Source: Helianthus annuus (Eukaryota; Streptophyta; Magnoliopsida; Asterales; Asteraceae). From it: a stretch of 64,000 nucleotides of DNA. This document shows positions 46,252 to 58,792 of the stretch, in pieces; the first letter of the stretch is position 1; each line of letters opens with the position of its first letter. Made by a program: the position numbers and the translations under genes. Location of the stretch: NCBI RefSeq assembly GCF_002127325.2, contig NC_035449.2, positions 144,560,946 through 144,624,945 of the forward strand, in the 5' to 3' direction. Below the pieces are notes generated by a model. The model ran no database searches and was not told the origin of the DNA. It saw only the letters and a program-made list of their open reading frames with translations.

Positions 46252-46263
46252 TGGTATCAGAGC
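46252..46263 (+). other. Primer-binding site of D (initiator tRNA-Met)
   Basis: TGGTATCAGAGC, 2 bp after the LTR. Confidence 0.9.
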
Positions 46264-47229
46264 TTTTGCTCTTGTGCGTGGTTCAAGACTGATCGAAGGA
46301 TTCAAGTTTTGTTTGTTGAAAAATTTTTTGGTGTATCATTCGAAATCTTCGTGAAGAACAGCAAGAACAAGGAAGAACATTTCAAATTTCGTATAGTTTG
46401 ATCTGTTTTGGTTATTGGCTGTTAGTTTGTTTGGAAATTTTCGAATTAAAATTTCTGGGTTTTTACGAAGAACACGAAGAACAGGAAGAACAGTTGAAGA
46501 ACACTTTAAATTTGCGTATTTTAATCTCTTTTGATTATTGTATTGACTATTTTCGTGTTTGTTTGAAGTTGTGCTTGGATTTCGTGTATAGAAAGAAGTG
46601 TTGATTGAGACCTTTGCTTGAAAAGTTTCAAAAAGGAAGCAATTTCGTGTGGTCAGCTGCTGCTGTCTCGTGATTGGGTGGCTGGGTGGCCCAATCAGCT
46701 CTTGTGCGATCATTAGATATTCAAAAGTTGAAATTTTGAACCGTGTGCGCCCAGATTAGCTCTTGTGCGACCCGGATTGTTCTTGTGCGACCCGTTTTAA
46801 GCTTGTGCGATCAGAGTTCAGCTTGTGCAATCCAAAACTTGTGCGATCAGGCCCATTTGGTGACAGATTGGCCCAAAGTTAGTGGATTGTGCGATCCAGA
46901 AGACATTGTGCGATTCTAAGGGTCTTGTGCGATCCTATATTGTGCATTTCACTTGTGGTGGAATTTTGAGAGGCAAGCGTAAGAAATTTTTCAGTGTTTC
47001 GAGTTTAGAGAACAATCTATAGCTCATCTGAAAAAGCCGTTTGCACCATTGAACTCGTGGGATTTTTAGGACAAAAAAACAAAAAACAAAAAAGTCTGGA
47101 AAATCCCGAATTCAGTTTTCGACATTATATATCTTTGGATTCGTCTTTTCGAGACGATTCTAATAGTGTAATTTGGTAACCACTGTTTTTGGAAAATTCT
47201 GTACGGTTTTATCAGTCTGTTACGTTAAA
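46264..47229 (+). other. D leader
   Basis: Long AT-rich leader without a supported gene. It contains repeated GAAGAAC words (46350-46500) and the CTTGTGCGA array at 46701-46940. Confidence 0.7.
46701..46940 (+). repeat. CTTGTGCGA-box array in the D leader
   Basis: CTTGTGCGA or a close variant begins at 46701, 46762, 46782, 46802, 46822 and 46838, with further TTGTGCGAT boxes to about 46940. Four consecutive copies are exactly 20 bp apart while the spacers between them differ. Confidence 0.75.
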
Positions 47230-49998
47230 ATGTCGAACATGACAAAATTGAATAAACTCTTAAGGATGGAGCATGAGGTTGGCACAACCAACAAACCACC
47301 TAAGATGATGAAAGTGGAGAACTACTTGACATGGAAAGATAGGTTTCAATCCTTCATTGAATATCAGGACACACGAATGTGGATCTGTATCGTTGATGGG
47401 TACACAAACCCTACAGATGACTTTGAGGGCAGACCTCGTGTCACAGCCTATATGAACATGCAGGAGAATGATAAAAAGATGTATGAGGCTGAAAAGAGAG
47501 CCTTGGCTGCTATCAAGATGTCTCTACCTGATAGCATCAAGCATACCTTTAAGAAGTACACTACTTCAAAGGAAATGTGGGATGCACTTGAGAAGAGATA
47601 TGAGGGAAATCCTGATGTCAAGAGGAACAAAGTTGACCTACTGAAGAAGCAGTTTGCTGTATTCAAGTACATGAAGAATGAGTCACTTGAAGACATCATC
47701 ACTCGATACTACCATCTGATGTCAGAACTGGATAACTATGATATAGATTGCTATACTGACATTGAGAAAAATGACAAGCTGCTTGATGCTCTACCTACTA
47801 AATGGGATATATACACTCTCATGATTAAGGGAGAAGCTGATTATGACACAAAGGAATTGGAGGAAGTAGTTGGAAAGCTAAGAGCTTATGAGCTCAGCAT
47901 GAAGAAGAAGGACATTGGATATGATCAGGTTCAAGATCCAGGGATCTACAATGGGCTTACATCTTCTTCATCTCATGATGCTTCTAGCGACTCTGCAACT
48001 GCGTTTCTTTCATGTGATAATGAGCAGGTCACAGTGAATGAGGATGGTGATGTGTGTTTTGTAGCCGCTTCAGGAGGATTAACAGGAGTTAAGAGACCAT
48101 CAGTTTCTAAGCAAACAAGCAGTGTAAAGTCAATGCCTATGAGTGTGAAGTCTGCTGAAGAACATCTTGCTCTACTTGCTTCTTTTGTTGCATCATATGA
48201 GAACTACATTCAGGGGAAGATATCTGATCCTGCCACTTTAGATGAAGATTATGATCAGATTGACCCTGATGATCTAGAAGAGATGGATTTACAATGGCAG
48301 ATGGCCATGATTTCGAGACGTGTGAAGAGGTTCATGAATAGAACAGGAAGGAAGTTTGTGGGGAAGAGTGTTGGTTTCGACAAGACCAAAGTTAGGTGCT
48401 TTAACTGTCAAAGCTATGGTCACTTCGCTAGGGAATGTCGGAAACAAAAACATGAGACTGCGAGTCAGAGTTCAAACAACATAAATACATCAAACAACTC
48501 TAACTCAAGGGCGTTGATATCCACTGCAAGAGAAGGTTCATATGACTGGAGTATTCACTTAGAAAATGATGAGAATGTCACTCAAGCATTCATGGCAGAG
48601 ATCACTCCAGTTGATGATGGCACAGCTACAGTAGATGAGGATAAAGTTGAGAAAAAGAATGAAGCTGAGGAAGATAAGGCTGACCAGACAACAGATGCTG
48701 ACAAAGAAGAGCCAGAGTCTGAGAATGAAATGGAAGCTGAAGAGAAGGATGAAATTATCAAAAGAATGGAAGCTCAACTTGCTGCTCTCATGGCCAACTC
48801 AGACAAATCGACAGGAGAGGTAAGTAACTCTGCTACTCCTGTTTGTTTAAAGTGTCGTGAACTACAGGGTGAAGTTGACAAACTGTCAACTCAATACAAA
48901 AGTCTTGTGAGCGAAATGTCTAACGTAAAAGAATCAAATTTCTTTGCTAAAAGAAATGAGTCATCATATTTGAAAAAGATAAAAGGCTATGAAGCTGAAA
49001 TTGAAGCTTTAACCTGCAAATTGAATGAAAAACTTCAAGTCATTGACTTAGCTCATGACATGATGGCTGAGAAAACAAAAGAGATTTCTGATAAAAATAA
49101 AGAGTTGTCAGATGCACAACTTAAAATTGTTGAACTTGAAAAGAAGTTAGGTCAATTCAGAGATTCTACTTTTGTTATGAAACATATGATGGGTGGGTTA
49201 AAGAAAAGTAATGATAAGACAAGTGTGGGATTCCAGGGCTTTAATGAAGTCCCACCTCCTCTTAGTCATGACTATTCTTTCTTACCTGATGAAGATGAGT
49301 TCACAGACTTTTTGTCAACATCACCAAGTAGTTTCACATCCAGCCAAGGTGATGTTTTTGTGGATAATGATGCTACGAAGGAAAATAACAGCAAACCTGT
49401 TTTGAAAAAGAAAAGTACACCTTCTAAAAACAATAATCAAACTTTTGTTAAAAAGGTTAATTTTGTTCAAGGAAGTGATATGAAAACCGAAACAGCTGTT
49501 ATTGAAAAGGAATCTAATGTAGAGTTTGCTAAAAACAAAAACATAGAAAAATCTGAAATTAAGCAAACTGAACAAAATCCTTCCAAGGCATCATCATCAG
49601 AACCAGAATCCAGTTCAAAGGCTTCAGTTGAGAAGTCTTCGAAAAGGAGATCGTGCTTCAAATGTCACACAAAGGGACATGTAGCCAGCTGTTATCCCAA
49701 TAAAAAGGTTGAAGCACAAGTTAGTGTGAAACAAAGAGGGAAGTCACCAGAAAAGAACGGTGATAAAAAGGAAAGAGAGTCTAACTCTCCAAAGAAATCT
49801 GCTCCAAAGCAACAACAGGGTGTTGCTAGTGGTGTAGATAAGGCTGAAAAAGGAACTCCTCAAGTTCCTCGTTTTCAAAGAAATCAACCAAGATTTAAGC
49901 CTGAATCTACATCAGGCAGATATGAGAGACCTAGAAGTAATTCACCAAGAATGAACAACCAAAATTCAAATAATTTCAGAAGTCAAGGTCAATATTAA
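47230..49998 (+). pseudogene. D gag: capsid, two zinc knuckles, coiled coil
   Basis: I chose ATG 47230 (AAAATGTCG), although the frame is open from 47173. The protein begins with the copia gag core (about residues 20-230: NYLTWKDRF, then a MWDALEKRYEGN region). Then come a CCHC knuckle at 48397-48438 (CFNCQSYGHFAREC), a strongly acidic segment, a long coiled coil (about 48840-49170), and a second, irregular knuckle near 49652-49690 (C-x2-C-x4-H-x3-C). The C-terminal tail is basic and Asn/Gln-rich. The TAA at 49996-49998 looks premature, because the same frame continues in the same style to TAA 50284-50286, just ahead of pol. The coiled-coil extension is typical of Sirevirus gag. The product should form the virus-like particle. 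Confidence 0.82.
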
Positions 49999-50286
49999 AA
50001 TCGATACCAAAATAATGGTGGTCGAATTTTTTATAACAATGGCTTTAGAAATTATAATAATCAAGCTTCTTGGAATCAAAACTCAAGATTTCAAAGATCA
50101 TATAGTCCAAATACATATAGGAACCCTCAGGACCAGAGACCTTATGGAAATCGGACCCCATTTCCATCGACAGGTCCAAAATCCAAGACTCCAGTTAGGA
50201 GTGATGGATATTGGATGGATGTCCCTGTAGTTGGTGATTCTGGACGACCCAAGACCATTAAGGCTTGGGTCCCCCAATCTAACTAA

Positions 50287-53200
50287 TCTTTCGGTTGGTG
50301 GGTGCAGGAGCTGCTAAGGAGGATTATCAACTTATGGTATGTTGATAGTGGCTGCTCCAGGCACATGACGGGGGATGCGAGATTGTTATCTGAATTTGAA
50401 GAATATGATGGTGGACATGTGAATTTTGTTGGTGCTAAAGGTGGAAGAATTACTGGACGAGGAAAAGTGACTAATGGGAAGATCACATTGGACAAAGTGA
50501 ACTATGTTGAGCAGCTTAAACACAATCTAATGAGCGTGTCACAAGTCTGCGACAAAGGTCACTCAGTCCATTTTACCAAGTCTGAGGCTTTGGTGTTGAA
50601 ACCGGGTTTGGTCATTCCGGACGATTGGATAGTCATGCGTGCACCAAGGAAAAATGACACTTATGTCATGGACATGGGTGCCAAGGATTCAACTGCGGCG
50701 GTGGCGTGTTTACTGTCAAAAGCATCTGAAGCTGAATCAATGTTGTGGCACAGACGCATGGCCCACATTCACTACCGCAAAATGAATTACATTATTAAAA
50801 ATGAGCTAGTGAAAGGGGTTCCATTGCTGAGGTTTCAAGTGGAAGATAAATGTCTTCCATGTCAAAAGGGAAAACAACACAAGAAACCTCATAAGTCTAA
50901 AGCAGTAAATTCCATTAATGCCCCTTATGAATTACTTCACATGGATTTATTTGGTCCAGTGAACGTAAGGAGCATAGGTGGAAAATACTACTGTCTTGTT
51001 GTCACTGATGATTACTCACGTTATTCATGGGTTTTCTTTTTAGGTACAAAAGATGAGACAGCAGAGATGCTTATTGATCTTTTTACAAAATTGGAAAATG
51101 TTGATGATGCAAAGATCAAGAGGATAAGGAGTGATAATGGCACGGAGTTCAAGAATCGGATTCTTGATCTCTACTGTCTTCGAAAGGGAATTGAACATCA
51201 ATATTCCGCTCCTTACACTCCTCAACAAAATGGGGTCGCTGAGAGGAAAAACGGGACGTTGATTGAAGCCGCTAGGACGATGCTTTCAGATTCAAAGCTA
51301 CCAGTTCTTTTCTGGGGAGAAGCTGTGAATACAGCTTGCTATGTCCTAAACAAAGTTCTAACCGTTAAACGTTTTAACAAAACTTGTCATGAGTTGATGT
51401 TTAACAAAAAACCAAATTTAACAGGCTTTGAACCTTTTGGATTACCCTGCACCATTGTGCGAAACAAAGATAAACAAAAATTCGGTGAGGTGGCAGATGA
51501 AGGCTACTTTCTAGGCTACATGCCTGGCACACCGAATAAAAGGGTTTTTAATCTAAAAACTGGTAAAATTGAGGTTGTTTTCAATGTAGAAATTACTTCT
51601 TACAAACCTCAACAATCAACGAGTGGTCCTGCTATATTATATGATTATGACAGTGTGTTTAAATCATTTAATATTCCTGAGGTTTCTGATGCAGATGCTT
51701 CTCAGCTGATTCAAACAGTGGTTGGTGAAGACGATGAAGGCGAATTTATGCCTAGATCGAATGTAGATATGTCAGATGCTCCGGAAGCTTCTCAAGATGC
51801 TGCTGATGATGATTCAAGTGATAGTGAACCCGAACCCAATCGGGGGGAGGATTTCATTAATCCGTTTGCAAATCAGTATATTCAGGGGGAGGTTGGATCA
51901 AACTTGGGTGACAATCTAGGAGTCGATGCTATTGCTACTACACGAGCAAATAGAGATCATCCAGTTGACATGATACTTGGAGATCCTACTGCAGGTGTTC
52001 AGACTAGAAGTAACATAGCAGTGAATTCTGGGTTGTTTGTTTCGATTGAGAAGACTGGGATAGTGAACGAGTGCTTGTATAGTTGCTTTATTTCTCAAGA
52101 GGAGCCGAAGAACATTCATATGGCTCTTAAAGACAATTCATGGGTTGAAGCTATGCAAGAGGAATTGGCCCAGTTTGCTAAGTTAAAGGTTTGGGAATTG
52201 GTGGACCTTCCTAAAGGTGAGAGAGGGATTGGCACTAAATGGGTATTTAGATGCAAGAAGGATGAAAGAGGTATTGTCACACGCAACAAAGCTCGGTTGA
52301 TTGTCAAAGGTTTTAATCAGCAAGAGGGGATTGATTACAATGAGGTGTTTGCACCAGTGGCGAGATTGGAGGCAATTCGCTTGTTTCTGGCTTTCGCTTC
52401 ATTCAAGGGCTTAAAAGTTTACCAACTAGACGTGAAGAGTGCATTTCTTTACGGAAAAGTCCAAGAGGTGGTGTATGTCTCACAAGCAGATGGGTTCGTT
52501 GATCCAGACTATCCAGATCGAGTGTACAAACTTGATAAGGCATTGTATGGGTTACATCAAGCTCACAGGGCGTGGTACGAGACACTGTCAACACATCTGC
52601 TCAAGAATGGTTTTGAACGAGGTCAGATTGACAGTACACTTTTCATAAAGAGAAAGAAGGAAGATTTTCTGCTGGTTCAAGTATACGTAGATGACATCAT
52701 CTTTGGGTCATTTGATGAGAACATGTGTAAGGAGTTTGAACAGGTGATGAAGAGCAAGTTTGAAATGAGTGATATGGGTGAGCTGTCTTACTTTCTGGGA
52801 TTACAAGTTGATCAGAAGGAGGATGGGATGTTTATTCATCAAACGAAGTATGTGTATGACATTTTGGATCGGTTCAAAATGAATGATTGCACTACTTGCA
52901 ACACACCCATTTGTGAAAACCACAATCTCGGCCCAGATCATGAAAGCACTGAAGATGTTGATCCTACTCAATACAGGGCGATGATTGGTTCTCTGATGTA
53001 CTTGACTGCTTCAAGACCTGACATCATGTTTGCCGTATGCTTGTGTGCCAGATATCAGGCGAATCCGAAAGAGTCACACATGAAAGCAGTGAAGCGGATT
53101 ATTCGTTACTTGAAGGGGAAACCTAAACTTGGTTTGTGGTATCCATCTGATAGTGACTTGAGGTTCGTTGCTTACACTGATTCAGACTTTGGAGGATGCA

Positions 53201-53631
53201 AGTCAAACAGAAAGTCTACAACATGTGGTTGTCAGTTCTTAGGAGGCAGGATCGTGTCTTGGCAATGCAAGAAGCAATCCTGTGTGTCTACCTCTACGTG
53301 TGAAGCTGAATCTATTGCTGCGGGTAGCTGTTGCTCTCAGGTTCTCTGGATTCAACAGCAGATGCGCGATTACGGTTTGGATTTCACTCGTACTCCTATT
53401 ATGATAGATAATAATGCCACTATATCAATCACAAACAATCCAGTAAAGCACAGTAGAACTAAACATATTGACATACGTCATCACTTTATATGGGATTGTG
53501 CTGAAAAACGACTAATTGAATTACATCGAGTCGACACAGAAGATAACCTTGCTGATCTTTACACTTAAGCTTTTGATCGAGCTCGCTTTGAACACTTAGT
53601 CGAACTCAACGGGATGAGGAATCCTGAATAA
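50287..53631 (+). pseudogene. D pol: protease, integrase, reverse transcriptase, RNase H
   Basis: Same frame as gag, directly after the TAA at 50284. The protease has DSG at 50344-50352 (YVDSGCSRHM context). Integrase has an HHCC-like region ending CLPCQKGK and the D, D, E motifs (HMDLFGP, SDNGTEF, VAERKN) between about 50750 and 51260. Reverse transcriptase carries YVDDIIFGS at about 52684-52710, and RNase H carries YTDSDFGG, CEAESIAAG and DNNATI. A TAA at 53566-53568 lies 20 codons before the natural-looking end (TAA 53629-53631), where the usual DxxTKxL-type tail is expected; a lysine codon probably became a stop. The catalytic residues look intact, so the lesions are only stops. The domain order identifies Ty1/copia. 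Confidence 0.88.
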
Positions 53632-55168
53632 CTGGTTTTTCATAAGAATTTTTGTTAATAGTTTACTGCTTTTTCAAAAATGAAAAATACAAAAACATGG
53701 AAAAATCAAAAACACAAAAAAACAGAAAACCAAAAATGAGTTCTCACTGTGTGAAAAAAGGAGAAATGATAGTACATCAGCAAGTTAGACAGTCACACTG
53801 AAATTGAACCTAATAATTGCTTAAGTGTGATAGCAGCTTCATCATATGATGTACCAGTAGGCAAAACGCATGAAATAATCAACATACCAATGTGATATAA
53901 ACCAAAATGCACTGAGTATGAGTGGGGAACACATCAGTGGTGTATGGTTTAATGACCTTAATTCTTGCGTTGATAGATTGCCAAAATCTGAAGTTTTGGG
54001 TCTTTATGCTGTTATTTCATCCGGGGATATCTTGGGTGTCCTTCTGCCGCATCCAGATACATGCTGACCTAGACACACCCAGGATATCTTAAAAGAGCTA
54101 AAAATGCCAAAACCCTGAAAATGAAAAAGCTCTCAAAGAGAGTCATTCAATAAGTGCAAAATGCACAATTCGTACCAAAAATGGTATCTGTCTTAGCCCT
54201 CGATAAGATATTTTGGTCTCTCTGTTGTACGGAAGTACTGACCAGTTCACCAAATATCTATCGTTGAAATACAAAACGGATGAATTCGGTATACTCACCT
54301 ACTACGATGAATCTTTGTGCATACCTTGATCGCGGGGGTACATCCTGAAGTGGGACACGCTCGTGTTTCGGTATTCTAAAATTACCTTAACGTATCATAT
54401 GGTAATGGTACTTGAAATGTTCATGCATTTTGTTTAAATGGACAAACATACTGGTAATCGTCTTGATCTGCTTTTCACTAAAACATTACATAAAGAATTA
54501 ACTAATTGTGTGAAACAGTTTGGTTTTGCTGATATGATCTTCTTACCGGTGATTCTCACAAAAATAGAGTGTTTACTGTTTCTTGTTATTTATTTGCTTT
54601 CAGAAAATACAAAAATACAAAAATAGTGTCTTTTCCTGTTAAAAATTCTTAATGTACGGAAAACTGTTATTCTTGGAGGAGTTGTTACCGATAGGGGGAG
54701 ACGGTGTTAGAAAGTGGGTTCAGATTTTCAATCACGCAGGTTATAAGGTGTTTGCTAAAATTTGTGCGTGTTGGTGCTAAATGGAAAATGCTTCATCTGT
54801 GATACGGTTGAATTATCTCTTGAATAATAATAATTGTTTAACTGCGTTGAAAAATTCTTATGGTTTCTCGAGATGTTTGTTTTATAGTATACAGATTGAA
54901 GCAGTTTGATGATGAGAAGTTGATGTGAAGAGAGGAGGAGTTTGTTGCTGCGTGGTAGAATCATCCTTCTACAATGCAGAGTGGATGCTATGAAGACTTA
55001 CTTGGATTGCTAAATCAAAACTTGGAAGATTTGGTGATTGGATACATCAGCTTAGGGGGAGTCTGCTTCTCACAAAATTCATGTTGAAGCTGACGCTATC
55101 CAAAGACCAAAGACTGTGAGATTCTGAAGACTAAAGTTTCCTTTGCAAGTTATTGTCAAGGGGGAGTT
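53632..55168 (+). other. D 3' noncoding region with several polypurine tracts
   Basis: No gene supported; the short frame at 54438-54626 has no recognisable domain. An imperfect inverted repeat lies at 54025-54041 and 54072-54088 (GATATCxTGGGTGT arms). Purine tracts occur near 54695-54708, 55053-55064 and finally 55158-55168 next to the LTR. Reiterated tracts are a known Sirevirus trait. Confidence 0.7.
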
Positions 55169-55313
55169 TGTTGGTGCATGATATGTGACAACAGCTTTGG
55201 ATTGGTCTTTGGATATTAAACAGAATATTGGATCATGAAGACTTAAAGAAAAACGAGTTCTATGAAGCCCAATCAAGTCCAAGTTTGTATTAAGTCTATT
55301 AGGCCCAAGTTTA
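55169..55313 (+). repeat. 3' LTR of D, first part
   Basis: Matches the start of 45753-46249. The last five bases (GTTTA) are duplicated at 63641-63645, flanking E. Confidence 0.9.
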
Positions 55314-58211
55314 TGTAACGCCCAAAAACTTGAATTACTAAATTTGTTAGTGTGACCCCATGTTTAATAAAATGGAATGTAATAACTAGGTTATTATACC
55401 TAGTCAAATGTTTAGCAAACAAATAAAGGAACAAACTTGAGGGACCAAAGATGAACAAGGGGAAAGTTATGTTTTAATTGACAAAACACACACACAAACA
55501 CACACATCTCGTGTGTTCTGGAACGATCAGGAGGGCTCCAAAGGAGCCAAACCCTAGTTCTTCAAAAAGCTTCAAATCGAAGGATGAATCAAGGCTTAAA
55601 TTCATGAATGAACATGGATTAATGACCACCATCACGAGGGGATCATAAGGTATGTTTCAATATTAAGATTGGTGATCTTGTATGAAGTGGGTTATTCTTT
55701 AATCCGTGAATTAGGATGAAATTGAGTACGAGTATGTGTTAGTATCATGATATAGAACATAGATTATACATGGTTTGGGTTAATTTGATGATAGGAAATG
55801 AAAACCCACTTAGAGTAGAAGGGTATGAGTTGTAAAGTGTGAAATTGGAGGAGATTATGTATGATGATTGTTTTTATTAGTGAAATTGTTAGCTAGAACT
55901 GAATTAGAAGAAAAGTTATGTGAAATCTATTGAAGTTGATGTTCTTGATGATATTGACATGAATTGGTCATGATATGCAAATGATACTTGTACACTATGC
56001 TTAATTAATGGTACGCCCACCAAGTGTATGATGAAATGCTTAAGAGAAGTTAGGATGCAAAATTTTATGAAAAAGCTTGGTGTGCATAGGAACGAAATAC
56101 GAAAATGATGGCATGATCATGTTAAATTACTAATTTGAATATGGTTGTAAGCACATTTGCATCGAGAGTAGGTAATGTATATGGTGCCTTTCGTATAGCC
56201 TATTTTGATATTACAAGTAGATGAGAATAAGTCGAAAGTTCACATGATGAATTGTTGACTTCTGAAAGTCAACTACGCATAAGAAGCATGATATGATTTG
56301 TTGTCGTAAAAGTAGGTTTATAGGAAGTCGTAAGTTACATGTTATGTCAATACGTGATATTTGTGATGGCATGATGAATTACACGAGTTTGAAAGGATAT
56401 GAAATTGATTATATGTCTTATGCTTGTTAGTTGTGACTAAAGAAAGTCAAATGCGAAATATGCGATTGATATGATAGTTAACATGTACAATTGTGCATGC
56501 TAACGAGAATGTGATTTGGTGGCATGAAAGTAGAGGAATCATGTCGAGATGGACTCAAACATGAAAGGCTAATGGGTCAAGAGAAGGCAAGGAAGCTGAT
56601 AGGCACGCGGATGCATAAGGTAAGTGATTTCCATAATCACTTCTTAGTTTGTTTAAGTAATATAGTGTTTTAATTAATTAAACATGATGTTTGAGGTCAA
56701 ATATGTGTTGAAGTCTTTCGTCGTAGATGATGGGATTAAAGTTGATTAAACGCCTATGATGGGTATATTGGGCAAACGATCTTAAAAGTAGTTTAGAAAC
56801 AAGCCATTTGATTAGTGTAATGTTTTGGTCAAGTATTAAAGTGGGGAGTATGGTTTGGTAAGTCATAGACCACTTAATGCGCAAATACCCTTAACGGGTC
56901 AAGATAAGCTTTTGAGTGTAAATGGGTGGAAAAAGGTGTAAGGTATCCGGGAATGAATCTTTTATGATAGATGACCTTGAAATTATTAAGTTCATACGAA
57001 GTTAAGGTCAAACCAACAAGTTATGTTGATAAATGCATGAACGGGTCAAAATTTGGTAAAAAGGGCATCAAGCCGAAGGCTAAAAGTCCCAAATTTTGGT
57101 AGTCCAAATATGGGATTTTTACCCCATGTGATGGAGGATCAAATTACGATCACGTAGGAAAAAGAATCGTGTAAATCGGATCAAAATTGAGTAAGTTATG
57201 AACGTTTAGGCGGAAAATATGAAATTCGCGAGTCAGACCTGGAATTCAGCGCCCAGTGCGCCAAAAACAACGCCTAGTGCGCCAATTGTTATTTTCCTTC
57301 TGTGGTGCGCTGAAATCAGCGCCTAGTGGCGCCGATTGTTACCATGTGGCCGTCGTGCGACGCGACGGGTGCATAATTTGGCCAAAGTTGTTTATTGGTC
57401 TCGTTTTGTCTTGGGAACTCGTTTAAATGCGTTTTAATCTACGTATGACTAATTTAACTTACATTTTATGAGTATGTATGTTTATATGTATGTAGGTAGG
57501 TATGTATGAACCTATGTACGTATGCGGATATGTATGTGTGTATGTATATATATGTTTTTATGTATGTAAATAGGTATGTATGAACTTATGCATGTATGTA
57601 GATAAGTATGTTGGTATGTAAGTATGTACGAGGGTAAATACGTATGTAGGTAGGTAGGTATGTGGGTAGGCATGTATGCAAGTAGGGATGCACGTATGTA
57701 TGTATGTACGGTTGTATATTTGTAGGTATGTATGCAGGTTTTCAATATGATTGAATACTGATGTTATTAATAATGTACCTCGGGTATAAGATGTAATGCA
57801 GGTATGATGCTGAAGTCTCACCAGGAATTGATGGTCAGCTGACATGCTTAAATGTAAAGGGATAACGGAATGAAGAATATACGAGGATGAATCTTGTCTT
57901 TATTTATGATGTGTACTAATGATATGATTGTATTTGGTGAGTGCAGGCGTTACCAATCACGGAATCTCATCACGAGGAGTAAAGATCGAAGACCGAGTCG
58001 CGGGACGGATTGTACGGGAGAGGTTGGATTATGTAATATATTGAAGATAAGTTATGTTATTAATTTGTGAATGAGTTCAATTGATGCATTTAATTTAAAA
58101 GAGTTATCTTTAAAAAGATTTTAAAGATCGTCAAGACGCTTGTAACGAAAGAAATTTTATGGTACGAATTTCCGCTGCGACATTTTACTAAATGCGTGTT
58201 AGGGTCTTACA
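55314..58211 (+). repeat. 5' LTR of E (2898 bp)
   Basis: From TGTAACGCCC to GGGTCTTACA. It contains GC boxes at 57251-57333, a degenerate TATG-rich tract at about 57471-57735 and splice-like signals (GT at 55650 and 56620; AG at 57801 and 57946). Confidence 0.93.
57251..57333 (+). promoter_or_regulatory. GC-box pair and third box in the E LTR
   Basis: GCCCAGTGCGCC (57251-57262) and GCCTAGTGCGCC (57272-57283) are 21 bp apart; a third copy, GCCTAGTGGCGCC, is at 57321-57333. The function is inferred only. Confidence 0.55.
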
Positions 58212-58214
58212 AGT

Positions 58215-58227
58215 TGGTATCAGAGCC
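58215..58227 (+). other. Primer-binding site of E (initiator tRNA-Met)
   Basis: TGGTATCAGAGCC, 3 bp after the LTR. GGTTTGAG (58230-58237) and CTCAAACC (58270-58277) can pair just after it, as in F. Confidence 0.9.
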
Positions 58228-58792
58228 CTGGTTTGAGAGAAATCAAATAGAATGAGGTATATACTTGAACTCAAACCTGTGTGCTCCTGTGACAAGGAAC
58301 CCGTACAATCCAAGACTCGATCAAGGCCTAAAGTTAAAAGCGAATGTAAGTATGTATTAATTTATGTATTTGAAGGAAACTGATAGTATGTTATGTGAAG
58401 GGTAAGCACAATTGCTTGGAAAGGATGATTTGTGGATGTGGTCTAGGACCGGCACTAAGGCATGTAATAAGACATATTAACCCAGGTACGTAAATTTAGC
58501 ATATGGGTGCATGTAATGCTAAAATTTATTGAGTGAAGGAAAAATTTTAATGAAATATAATAATAGAATGGAAACGAAGTTATGAAAAATGATACACGTG
58601 CCGAAACCTAATTCTTCGGACATAAGGTGACAATTACACAAAGACACGAAACTAGTATGTGGATTGTGTACCTGGCCAGTACACAAGAAACATATGACGT
58701 TCGTGAGACCGTGATAATTGTTACAGGTATGTCCGCTAGAATTAGGTAGTAGGTGGACGTGAGGGTAACGAGAAATGTAAGGCTTTCATGAA

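Noticed and set aside
50015..50230. Separate small gene between D gag and pol
   Set aside because: It is an alternative frame over the gag tail; the in-frame reading continues the gag composition.
54438..54626. Possible env-like gene downstream of D pol
   Set aside because: Too short, and no signal peptide, membrane segment or similarity pattern that I can support.
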